Made by a program: the position numbers and the translations under genes
Notes under the pieces: model-generated
Seen by the model: only the letters and a program-made list of their open reading frames with translations
Told to the model about the DNA's origin: nothing
Database searches by the model: none
Shown here: piece after piece, positions 12,010 through 24,000 of the stretch
How the letters are laid out: every line of letters begins with the position of its first letter
Position numbering within the stretch: position 1 is the stretch's first letter
Assembly (NCBI RefSeq): GCF_023278565.1
Contig: NC_064678.1
Coordinates: 4,588,001 to 4,652,000 of the forward strand
Source: Colletotrichum lupini
Lineage: Eukaryota > Ascomycota > Sordariomycetes > Glomerellales > Glomerellaceae
Reading direction: 5' to 3'
Length of the DNA stretch: 64,000 nucleotides

Positions 12010-12660
12010 GTGTGTAAAAACTTGCTGACTTTGCGGAGCTCCAGTTCTCCAGAAATTTGATGTCCTTCAACTCCTCCTCTCGTGATGTTGTTGGTAGCAC
12101 TTGCCACATTCGGACTAAGGTAGAGGGGTAGCTTCAGCCACACGTGGGACATGAAGTTCAGCCACAGACGGTTAGTTCGGCAACGGGGCAAGCCACACAC
12201 CTCCAGCCACACTTTATCTGGATCTGTCATGGAAGCCACGAGTGCTACCTTGAAGAGGGCGGCTGTTTCTTTCCAGCCCCCACCTCACGTTTGTTTCACC
12301 AGGTGGTAAACCCTCGTAAAGTAGTCTTCAGCATTCATCCCAAACGTCCCAAAGATGCAAGAACTAGACAGGCCAGGCGGACGATTGCTTGCCATCTCTC
12401 TCCATCTACAGAGTACGAAGTGCCCTTGTCAATCGATCAAATGCCGTGGCTTGAGCACGACATCTAACGGCGCCATCGAGATGGCCATCCCTCATCACTC
12501 CAGATGAGATCCAACACCCACATCAAAGGCCGGACCATCGGCTCTCCTGGAAGCCTTGGCTATCACTCTTGTCTCTTAAACTCCAGGCACTCCAGGCACA
12601 CCAAAAACTCAACCGTCGATAAGCTCACGCGAGCCTAGCACGGGGTATCTTCCGTATCAA

Positions 12661-12680
12661 TCTCTCTCTCTCTCTCTCTT
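12661..12680. repeat. TC dinucleotide microsatellite
   Basis: Nine perfect TC units lie at the start of a pyrimidine-rich segment. It is a simple repeat with no further support for function. Confidence 0.9.
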
Positions 12681-15000
12681 GATTGTCTTCGAACTCCACA
12701 CGAACCTGCAAAGCTGCAGACCCCAGCCAGAACGGAGCTGAACGAGTGAACCACGACCAAGACCAACATCCTGAAACGGCGCTGCCTTTCCCCGGGGATG
12801 GGATCTCCCTGCGTGACGTATCCGTACCTGGGAGAGAATCTCTGGGCCGTCTTCGCACTCCGGGATACGGGGATTGCCCAAGCCGTTCCTTGTGCCTGCT
12901 AACCGCCATCCCGACTTATCTTTTCCCTCTCCGCCCTGGCCCCTGGAGGCTTGTCCTGCGTTTCTGTTCCCCAAGCCACCCGTCACCGTCCACCCCTTTC
13001 TTTTTCGGTGCTGCCGCATGAGATCATACACTCCCACATACCTTCGTACAACACTGAGAGAGAGTTTGTCGACAGTGGCCTGGACCAAGAAAACTTCTCT
13101 CCGTCCTTTCCGGGGTGAGAAACCGGACGAAAAGTCTCCTCTTTGCCCACCCGGCTCAGACCTCGAGACCTGGACCTGGAAGTCGATAACCCCCTTACTG
13201 CGTAAACAGTATCCGTAGATACCTCGACAAGCAGTTCGTTCCATGTTCCGTGTGGCCGATATCCCTTCTCACGAGGGGTTTCGGAATTCACAATCAAACA
13301 AACTGCTCTCAGCGGAGGGTTTTCTTCCACGTGCGTGCATCAGGGGAGAAAAGAGTGGGAGATAGAGGATAGAAAGGCAGGGCTCCAATAGCCGATGATG
13401 ATGCTGGTGGGAACGATCCGACAATGGTCACGACTCCAGGAGGGCTTCGTGTCCTCCTGAAGCTGGAGCACGACGCGTCAGAAATACAGCCAGCCGTCGT
13501 TTGAATGTGGCCGTTGCTCCCCGATTCAGTTTCCTCCTCGCGATGCAAGAGGTCGTTTCTGCTCATGGTGTCGTGGCAGCAGACCTTCCCACCTCCCCTT
13601 TCCCGTTCCCGTCAACACCCTCCTTTTCGTATTCCACCCGGCCCGATCTTTGTATCCGTAGACCCCTTCCCGCATCTGGGCTGCATCTGCATCTGTCTAC
13701 ATCCGCATCTAAGACAAGAAAAACTGACACAAAGTTCTTCGTGACTGCAGAATCTGAGATGGTGGCGGGTCTGCAGCCTCACCTTCTTTCTCTCTTTTTT
13801 TCGGCCTCCTGCCTGTTTCCGCTTCCACCTCGTGAACAAGGTGGCCCAACCGCTCATTCCCCATTCGCCTGGACCGGTTCGCACTTCTCACTCCTACTGC
13901 GTACTGTGGCACAAAAAAGGCGTTCCCAACGAGGTATCGCAAGAGGACAGGGGTCGGAACCGTGGAAGGGGTTGCTCTGCATCCGCGGCCGTGGCTACTG
14001 CCCCTCGCGGTCACACCGGCGGCGCGGCATGGCGTGAGTTGTGGATACCAAGAGGTTCCAAACCCAGCTCCGGGGGTTGGCAGACTCGAGGAAGAGAGTG
14101 GGAGAGAGTCAAGGGCTCCTCCTCCCTCCGGCTAAAATGGGTGGATGCGAGATATGTGACAAGACCTGCATCGTGACGGTTGCCACGGGTATGCCTATCG
14201 TTAGGCGAGAAAAAATCCCACTGAGAAAGCCCACAGGTAGAGGCCGCCGCCCAGCAAAAACACCACCTAGTCCAGTCTCGTAGTGTACTTTGTGCGAATA
14301 CGGATACCCAGGTGACAGTCGTTACGTATCCGGGTATAATCGCTTGAAGCCTCCCAATACGTAAAGGTAGATACTGCCCGTCATTTCTCTTTTGCAATAT
14401 CGCTTCTTGCGACTAAGGAGAAATAAAAGATCCATCCTCGTACTGGGCGAACATCTTCAAGGGCGATAAACTTTCCCGAGTGGAAAGCTTAGTATAGCAA
14501 AGGATATTGAATATTCTGCATCTTGAGACCCCTCCCCGAAGGAAAACAGACCGCCAAGCTTGCGGATACCAAACGGCCTCTCAATCTCAATCGCAGAGAT
14601 CCATGCCTCCATCACCAATAACGGATCCGTCTTATTCATTTCCTCAGGGCCCTCGGAGCTTGAGCCTTGGAGGGGGGAGCTGGGAGCCGTGGGAGCTTGT
14701 CCGGCCACCCTTACCCCACACTTGATGGGGGCGCGCTGTCACCCTGTCACAACAGGAACCCACATTCTTCTGGAAGCCCGTGTCCAACCGGAGTCCAAAT
14801 AGCCAGCAGGGGTCTCGCTCGTTTCTTCGGTGGAAGGGGGAGGGGGGAAAGGGGATGGTTGGAGATGAAAGGGGCTGCAGCAGTTCTTCGTTATAGCGCT
14901 ATATGTGGCGTTGCCTATGATAAGATGCGAGCTATCGCGCTGGGAATATCCGTACAGTTTGTGTAATATTTGCCGATATTTGTCTGGGCTTCCTCCGGCC

Positions 15001-15020
15001 GGGGGGGGGGGGGGGGGGGG
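15001..15020. repeat. Poly-G run of 20
   Basis: Twenty consecutive G residues directly follow CCGGCC. Such a run can form quadruplex structures and is prone to length error during sequencing, so its exact length is uncertain. Confidence 0.9.
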
Positions 15021-16300
15021 AGAGCCTGAGAGGTTTGTGAAAGTTAAGCCTGGGATGGGTCGGGCTGTGCAAGAACAGGTGCGCTTCCCTCGTGCCGTCG
15101 TGAAACAGCCCGAATGTATGGCTACGGGCTTTTAGACAATGCAGTATTTGGTCACGGTTGTTGACGAACAGGAGATGACCTCGTTCCTGGAAGACGGGAA
15201 CGATTGTCTCGCTAGCCCAGGCTGGTGCAATGGGCGTTGTTTGGCCTGGGCCCCTGGGCTTGTAAGCTCTGACAAACGAATGCTTGGAAACTCACTGAGC
15301 AGCAAGTAGGCAAGGCAGTGCAGGGGTGAGGCCATGAAGGTTCGCTGAATGCTGATTCTATCAAGACCTAGAGGCTGGACTGCTGAACTGCTGGAGGGCA
15401 TGCTCTAACCTGTGAGTCTGTGAGTCTGTCGCAAGCAGTGATAAGAGCCACGAACAGGGTGTGAAATGCAAAGTGATGCCGTTTTGGAGGGCCAGATTCC
15501 GCAGCGAAGGACTTCGGCCACGGAGGATGCGCCGGAGGATGGGCACCTTTCGAGTATGGACGCTTCCTCCCCGACTTGATCTGGCCCTCTCTGTCTACCA
15601 CGTTGGAGGGATCGCGGTTTCGCACCACTGCAGGTGCGTCGTGACCTTGCCCTTGAAGCTTCATGGACCAGCAGCAACCGCGGAGCGCACCCGTTGAAGC
15701 CAAGACCGGGAAAAGGGGGGCCAGTCTGCCAGTGTCGGCCTGCCCCTCCCAGCCTAGCTCATCTTCATACATATTGGTGGTAGTGGTGCGGCGTGGCCGA
15801 GCTGTGACTGGATAAGGGCCCCCCCAGATCACGCTGGATAGCGTTTTCCCAAGCAAGAGGGACGCTAACAATTCAAGCTTAGCAGGGAGCGTTGCCGGAA
15901 GCCAGGCTCAACGCGTGGCTTTTCTCACTCTTCCTCTTTTTCTTTGCGTTGGGGCCCGAGGGGAGGGATTGAGCATCGGTCTTGCTCCGAAGCGGGGGTG
16001 GCCGGCCGAGTTCGCCAAGAGAGGGGCCAGGAGGACGGTGCTTCTTGCAAACCTCTCTAGAGACCGCCAGAGACCGGATCGGTGCCGAATGACCGAATAC
16101 CGGATATGAAAGTGTGGGAATACTGCCCGAAAGGTTAGCCTTGATCCTGCGCCGGGAGGGCTCGGTCTGGCACCGAGAGCCATTGCGAGAGGGCCGTATG
16201 CGTGGTAGAGATGTCTAGAAGGCTTACACTGCTCGTCGGAAGAGGCCCGTGTTTGAGCGTTGCGTGCTCTGTCAACTCATGATGATGGCACGCATACTGC

Positions 16301-19300
16301 TACTGCAAGCCGCGGTCTGTTTGTGCGTTGCCGTAGATTGCAGCAATGCAATGTAAGTGAGAGCCTTGGTAGGACAAGGGCCGGGGGAGCACAAGTCCGA
16401 TCGCGTTTTCCGCGCTAAGAATTAATTGAGGGGCACCGACAAGATCTTGACATGACAGCCTGGGAACGTTGGCCAAACTTTAACCTCGGGTTAGCTTAAG
16501 GCAGCGAGAGAGAGGAGGGAGAGTGTGGGCGAGTCCATGGTATCCGTAGCTTGAGGATTGAAGGGTCTCGCCTGACGTCTATTCCCTTCATCTCCACTAG
16601 CCTCTGACAGTACTACAACTCCCACAGCGTGTCATGGTGATTGCAAAGCGATGAATCTAATGGTAAATCGACATTCCTGTCATGGCTGTCGTCTATCGAA
16701 TGCAATGCCTCTGCAAAATCAGCTTGTCTTACGGGTTACGAAGTCGTTGCGGTGTTATTAGTTGACAAAGAGAAAGGGCCTGTCAACCATGTGGCTCCGG
16801 CATTTGCGCTGCTGTAATCGTCGGAGAAAATTGGAAACTTGGATGGGATTGACTGCTGATCTCTCCCGAATATGCCCGTTGACATGCAGGTCCCGAGACG
16901 GGTGCCAAAGTCAAAAAATATACGACGAAATAATACTCCGCATGTTGATCCCTTTTGTCATGGGCCACCCGCATCCATGTCGGGACCTCTCAGGAAATCT
17001 CCTCAACTCTTCAACGTGTGGTAATCTCGCCAGGTTAGCATCTCTAGTCCGAGACTGCGGCCTACCAGGGACAAAGTTGTAGGGTTGGCTAGCCGCTCAA
17101 ATCTGCGCCCAATTGCAGTTTTGTCAAGGGGTTTGCCACGTTTTGCAAGTTGAGTCTTGACTCTTGTGCCATAGAGTGATGCTTCGCCCTCCACCTTTCG
17201 TGACAGTGTTTCTAGGGGTCGCATCCCCCGGCTTCGCAATTGCCCCCCCCTCAAGCAGCTCATGAATACTACCTTCATGTGTTGGTAGCCTGAGTCTCGG
17301 GGCCTCGAGGTGACGCCGTTCGGGGGTAGATACTCAACATTAGTCGTTCCCCCATCGTTAGCCTTGCCTCTTTCCAGACGCCTTGAACCGTAACTACGGT
17401 TGTGTGGCTTCGCTTCTGACGGGGATGAGATCGGCCTCCTTCCCCGTATCGTAGCTGTTATAGAGAGATTATCCGCACTTGTGATTTCCTTGCCACTGAC
17501 GAATAATAGGTTGCAGATGACTACCAGGTCAAGTTTCCTGGATGAAACGCTGTTTCGACCCCGCACTTGAAGCAGGCGAAGGCGTGTCTGCCACCTACTG
17601 CTCGAGCCTCGGGAACGCTAGATTAGAACCTCTCTTTGGGGGGCAATGATGCTTGCAATACCACGATCAGGCATACTGTCAACCAGAGAAGTGGCAGGTC
17701 CTATGTGATATGACGATTCGCTCTTGCGTCGGAGGCTTGACCACTGCCTATCACCGGAACCTGGTGGAAGCGAGAATTGGCAGAGAATCGCCCATGGTCC
17801 ATGATTGCTTGGTAGTTTGGTCTAAACAGTTCGCCACAGAGTTGACGCGTCTTCGAAGTTCTGTAAACTGTCTATGATGTGAGCGAATCCACATCCTCCT
17901 TTTGTTGCAAGGTTACAACCTAGTGGCGTATCAGTCAACGTGCGAATAGGGGCATAGTGTTGTCAACGTGTCACACGGCCCGTCGTTGAGATCAACTGGG
18001 GAAGAAACCAGGCTTGATCGAGCCAGAAATTCGTTGAGAGGGCTTTGGTATAGACCTCTCTCTATGTGGGATGTGTGCAAACAGCCGTATCCCGAGACTG
18101 TTGTAAAGCGAGTTTCGAGAGGGTTGTAAGCGATGTGAGGCAATGGCGCTAACCATGGGTCTGCGACGAACCAGACTCTAGTGCCTGCCATTACTATGTG
18201 TATTATAAGCTTGGTATGCCAGGAATATCGGAACGATGGCAGGTTGTCTCAATGTCAGATCCTTACTTTGCTTGGTGTAGCTAGGTCCCGTGAAGGAAGA
18301 TGCCTGCTGTTGTGTCCGTACTGTGTTGTTCCTCAAGAGCGTGGGGGCTTTCAGTGCCTGAGATTACAATGATTGCTGCCCATACTCGCAATGATGGCGC
18401 CCTACTATCCCCTCACTCGAGGTGCCACCACCTTATCTCCACTGAGGTTGTTTAGAAAGCTTGTTTCCGGCATATGAAGTTGCTTCCTGGTAGATGGATG
18501 CCGGCTAACAAGATCAGAGGTCGTCTCATCATCGTCAACGGTCTGCGGCCGGACATGATAGCGACCTGGACAGGACGACACAAGTGAACCTCGACACATC
18601 TGAACGCGTATATCGAAGGCTGTATGGGCGGCGTTGATTTCTCAGGAATAAGCTACACATAAGCCTGATGCTGTGGTTTCGGTCTCATTGACGTGATGCG
18701 GCACTTGGAAGTTTGCAGAGTTATCGGCACTTGGTCGGTGGAGAATTATTGACCCAGACATTGCGAGATAAGAGGGAAGAGTGGATGGTGCAGTTAGCTA
18801 GCTAGATCCAGAGAGTCAGTGTTTCACTGGGCGAAACCCTCAGTTTGCTCAATACAGCGCCAGCTCAGCAGATCTCACAAGATCTTCGAGGCCCGGGCCA
18901 CGAGTTCTTCCTGTCAGTTGTTGACGTAACTCTAAAAACCCTCAATTTTGGCCGACCGCTGCGCGCCAACACAGTATCCATTCGCAGTGCAACATCTGTA
19001 TCATGGCGTTGTGGTTCATTTTCTTGTCTGTTGCCGCTGTTCCGTTGAGGATTTGCCTCGTGGTCCCATGACTATGAGAATGGTGAGTTCCGAGTGCGAA
19101 CTCCTGAGAGTACCGCAGTCATCTCCACCATGCATCATTTCTCTATGAATTTTCGTGACTCGTTTGCAGCATAAGCGATGTGAAGAATGCGACGTCGTTG
19201 CAGAGATGGTCCTAAGTGCGGGGTGTAAAAAGTCGCCCCAGTCCGTGTGAATGTGACGACGCTGGAGCATCGCAGCGCGCCAGCACGGTCATGAACCAGG

Positions 19301-22300
19301 TTGTAGCCGGCCGATCTCAACGCGGATGCGTCCGCGCACACTGACCACCAGACCTGGCTATCTCTGGCCCTAATGAAGGCGGAAATCCCAAATCAGGTGA
19401 AATGTTGATGGTATCGTGTCAAGTATGCCGATGATGTGTCCTAGCCGTGATTGTCTTTATGAGCCGAGCTTTCGAGATGAAATATTGGTCTCTCTCGTCA
19501 AGTTGTCGGATATGAGGTTCCTCAACTAGGCGAATATATTCTACTGAGGCCCGTCTTACAATACAACGGTGCGATATTGACATCACTCAGGATCCACGAC
19601 CCCGGCGCTCTGCTCGTTGCAAAACGGTAAACCCAGTCGATTTCGATATTGTCCTGCCACCGCTCTACGGAGTACACGTGCGAGGTGAGTAAAGCCCCCC
19701 TGCATTAATGAACGGCTGGAGCCTTGATATCTCGGGGAGCCAGTGTCGAGATGGGTCGTCGACAGGGGAGCTTCGTTGGGAGGTCGAGAGGCCAGGGGCC
19801 CTGGCAATTGCTCAGGATAGGGGAATGGCTAGGGGCGGAGATCAACCTATTTCAGACATGTATGCTGCATCTTCAAGGATACCTGGTTCCACCCAGGTTC
19901 TCATCAGTCCCACCGAAGGATGGGAGCCTGAGGAGGTCTCGACAATTTGATCTTCGTCTCAAGATGGACGAGTGTTTGTGTCCCGTATCCGTACTCCGTA
20001 CCTCCATTCACCGTCGTTCAAGGTGCAGTGAGTTGCTGTACAATGAGAATAACCATGAACATCTCCGTGGTGGCCTCTCTTCTCCCAATTTCGTGACATC
20101 GCCGATCATAGTCTGAAATATTTCAAAAACCGACGATGCTGTGCAAAACCATTAGAGTGTGAACCCCACGCCTCATAGTGCAAGCTGCTTTCTTATTCCA
20201 ATTCTTCCAATTCTTCAAAGACGTCTCAGTTCCGTGTAAGCAGCCTCGTGCATAAGTTATTGGCAACTTGAAGAAACCCCGCGTTGTTCGGATAGGCGCC
20301 GATGCCCGTCAGCACACGGTCGTCAAATTGCTGTAGAGTGCTATGGCTTGAGTCAAGTTTGACCTCACTTAACTCCTCATACTCTCATATGCTCCATCAT
20401 ACCTGTCCGCGCCGCAGAAACTGACGTTCGGGCCACTGAGAGGAAACAGAGACGTGGAAACCAGGTTGATCTTAATGGCAAGGTCGCTGTTGGGCTCGTG
20501 GAAGATGAACCAGGGGTCCCTTACCTCGGGAGCGAAGTCCGGCCAACGTGGTTACCTAGACTTCCTGGTCGATATTCGTTGAGTGAAAAATATTTGGTAC
20601 TCCGTCAGTCCGTACGGACAAACGTGTAAGGGTCGGTAGGTTCGAACGCTTTCAAGGGCTGCTCGGACAACACCAAGACTCTAGCTACTAGCGGTGTGAT
20701 CATTGTTGAAGGCGTTCAAGACATCCATGCGAACTCATGACCGGAGCCGAGATTCGCAGCCTATTTTTCACGGAGATTGCGGCTGGGTCGAGACGGCTCA
20801 GAGCGCTTCAGACTCAAGTGCGCAGGATGCACGGTAGTATTCGTCAATTGCGGGCACGTCGTCCGCACGTTGCTCTGGTCCAGGATGAATATAGAATGGG
20901 CTAGTGGTCGATCCATCAGCCTTCGCCATGAGCAACGATGAAGTGAATAAAACGCTTTGACAATTGTGACCGGCTCAGCTGTCATTTTGAGCATGGCGTA
21001 TTTTTTCTAGGTCCTATTGTTTCCGCGCCTAAGAACGAAGAGGAGGGGAAAAGGGAGTCATAGCGAAAAACGGCAATTGGGGTTGGCTGTGTTTGACAGA
21101 CCGGGAGGATCCTAGGCAGCTCAGCGATCCAAAGGCGCCGTTGTTTCCTTGAGCAGTATTGGTGATACGATTAACGTCAAGAACGTGGAGACGGGAACAA
21201 GTGCTGGGCCGCTCATAGTGCTGGACCAAAAAAAGCTTGGCGACTGGAATCCGGCGAGCGTTCCGAGCGGGAGTCGTAAGTAAATTAAGGTGAAACCAAC
21301 TTCCGATGGTGAGGTAGGAGCTGTGGGATACAACCGATGACTAGACGAATGGACCCGTTGACCCAGAGCCATAGGTATGCAATGTTGCTTCAACGGATGG
21401 AGAGCTGTGTTTAACGCTGCCCACGTCGATGACGCTGGGCTGGCAGATTCGTGACACTCGTTGGCATGTCGCCATGCAAGTGACAGAAGTCTAAGCAGCC
21501 GAGAATCGAAGCCACCGGGCGCAATCTAGAAAGACTTGAGACCGTCTGTCGTGCCCTAAGGACAAACTTTAAGCCATTGGTGCTGAAGGGTCTATTCTTT
21601 CGAAGGGTTTGTCCACGGCCTGTGTCGATGTCAAAGCTCGAAGCCCCAACGTCAATCTCTTGTTAGTGCCATCGGGACCGAAGGCTTAGTTTGACTCGCC
21701 GCTTCCCGAGTCTCCGAGTGAACAGGCTTTGACCTAGTACAGCACTAAACGCTCTCCTGTTGATGAAGCCATAATTATAAGTGGACTTCCGCCTCGTCGT
21801 TGATGAAGTCGAACATACTGGCTACTTTAGCTGTCGGATATACCACTGTCCATTGCGAAGCGATAAATTCAGATTTTGGATGGACCGCAGAGGATGATAC
21901 CTGAAGTTTCGGTACCATTACGTCGTCGGTGGTAGCTCTCTCGATATGCTTGTTTGGTCGTCCAATCCTCTTCGTCCGTTGGGGTCATCATTCATGCGAC
22001 TTCATGCAAAGCCTCCCCGCTGTGCGCCTGTGCGAGTTTGACATTCGGCCAATACCGTAAATTCTCCGACTCATATCATTGGATTGCCAGGGCATCCCCT
22101 CCCGACTAAAGCGGATGCATCCTGGCAAGTTCTTTCCAATCGCTGCGAGCTTGAATACCGAGACGGTCCAGATCAGCCAGCGAATCGCAGCTGATGGCGA
22201 ATGATGTGAGAGCCTTCACGCAGGCTCTTTAGCTGATGCGCTCTTCGCCTAGCTGAAATTGGGAATGCCAGAGCGTCCACTTGTAGTCCACGTGTGATTA

Positions 22301-24000
22301 TTGCTGGACAAAGTCAGTGTCAAACATGAGAAGTAGCTTGATGCAACGGTGCCGAAAGATCAGTCTAGAGACGCCATCTATCCTCAATCGTAAGGGTGGC
22401 TGGAAACGTACTTGATGGCATGAATCTTTTCTCTGCTGTTCTCGCGCTTACACGAAGCTAGAAACAATAATGGCATTAAGACGACAGCGTTCGTTGGCTC
22501 GCGGCTCGATCAGCAAGCAAGTTTCGTTCTTCCGCGGGTGGTGACATCGGCTGCGGTGAGAGGGACGTGCGACCCAAAGAATGGCGCAGCGGTTGATGCG
22601 TGCTGCGATGCAGCGAGAAAGAGGCTGTGATCAAGAGAGCGAGGTAGGCGCGAGTGCAATAGGATGGACCGGTCGAAGCATGATGTGGTAGCAGATGTCC
22701 GAAATGTTTTGCTTAAACGGCCGTTCGTCACCTGAGGGAGACGACGGCGTGACTTCTCACCATGGTAGCAGAATGAGACAGTACAACAAGGTGGCCCTGG
22801 AGCACGTCTGTGTTGTTGCTTTGTGGGATGGTGAAGCAGACATCCACTAGAAATTGATGGTGTTGAAAAGGCAAGATGAAGTCAAGCTCGCACTAGAGGT
22901 AAGGTAGGGTGGGTTCTCGTGTAAGCGAATGGTGCTATTCGTAGAGGGACGTTTTTCGTGATGATGATGATCGTCGCTTGGGCACGCACATGGAGTGTGG
23001 AGAGAGTCATGGATTGGTAGTCAGGTGGATTCGATTGCGAATCTGACTTTGAAAGGCGCATTGCGATAATAGATTTTTGGAAGAAACAAGCCGGTCGTGA
23101 GGCCATGAGTCGGTGTTTAGCGCGTTTCTTGATTCTCGTGTTGGTGGCGGTGGTACCGCGGATTGCCCATAGCTGAGAGGGGCAAGACAAGAGACGACAA
23201 AATGACAAGGATATTGTTCGCACAGAGACGATGTTGAAGACGGCTGACTGCCGCACCACTGTGTTCCCGTACGTGGAAATGGCACATTATGGGAAGGAAC
23301 TGAGTCGACTCAGCCCCTCAGTCTCTGTGTCTCCGCGCTGGGACTTGCCAGAAGCGCGAGGCATCTACCTGGTTGAAAGAAGCAAGTGCGACTCGTATTA
23401 TCTGGGTTGGGAAAGGTCGAGGTCGTTGCAAGCAGGAACAAGAACGGTCCAGGCCTCCAAAGGCAGGGAAGTTGGGTGGTCGAGACTTGAGAGGCAATTC
23501 TGAGGTAGTAGCCTAGTGTCCATGTGCTCAATGCTACTATCTCATACCTGCCCCTCCCTATTCTCATGGACTGTAGACCGTAGCTGACAACTTGAGCACA
23601 GATGAACTTGAAGAGACAGACAACCTGAAAGCGTTCCAAAATCGCGAAGACGTTACCCCTTGAACGGAGACTATCTTGAGATAGAGCCAAGTAGAGTCGG
23701 AAACATCACGCCAGGGTATTCTTTCGGTCATCTCCTGTTCCGGTAACTTGTTGGACATCTAGACAATCACAAACAGGTCCGAGTGCTTCAGGTTATTAGT
23801 AGAAGCGTTACATTCACAACCTGATTTCTTGTACGCAGTACTGTGTCTGTGGCAAGTGGTGGCTTTCAACCCACTGCTGTGGCGACGCTACCTTACTTTA
23901 CCCTGAGGTGTGCTGCAAAGTCCCTGGCAAGCCGCAGGAGAGAGACTTGAAGGCGAGGTGGACAAGTCTGGGTGAAGTGTATATAGATGGTGCTGTTGGT
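16301..24000. other. Gene-free region, middle part
   Basis: No supportable gene. Base composition is balanced without strand bias, and stop codons are frequent in all frames. The longest frame is 187 codons on the minus strand (17003..17566) and has no recognisable motif. No transposase, reverse transcriptase, long terminal repeat or tRNA-like fold was recognised. Copies of the TACGGAGTA word lie at 19676 and 19992. Confidence 0.5.

Larger units (their letters stand above)
12010..16300. other. Gene-free region, first part: pyrimidine-rich plus strand
   Basis: No gene can be supported. From about 12.6 to 13.9 kb the plus strand is strongly pyrimidine-rich, the composition seen in leaders of fungal genes, but no plus-strand gene follows. 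Frames of 100 to 195 codons occur on both strands; their Arg/Ser/Gly-rich composition and lack of recognisable motifs suggest chance. The block includes a TC repeat at 12661 and a run of 20 G at 15001. Confidence 0.5.

Noticed and set aside
20639..20649. GGTTCGAACGC resembling a tRNA B box
   Set aside because: The last bases do not fit the B-box consensus, and no A box, cloverleaf or acceptor stem could be found around it.
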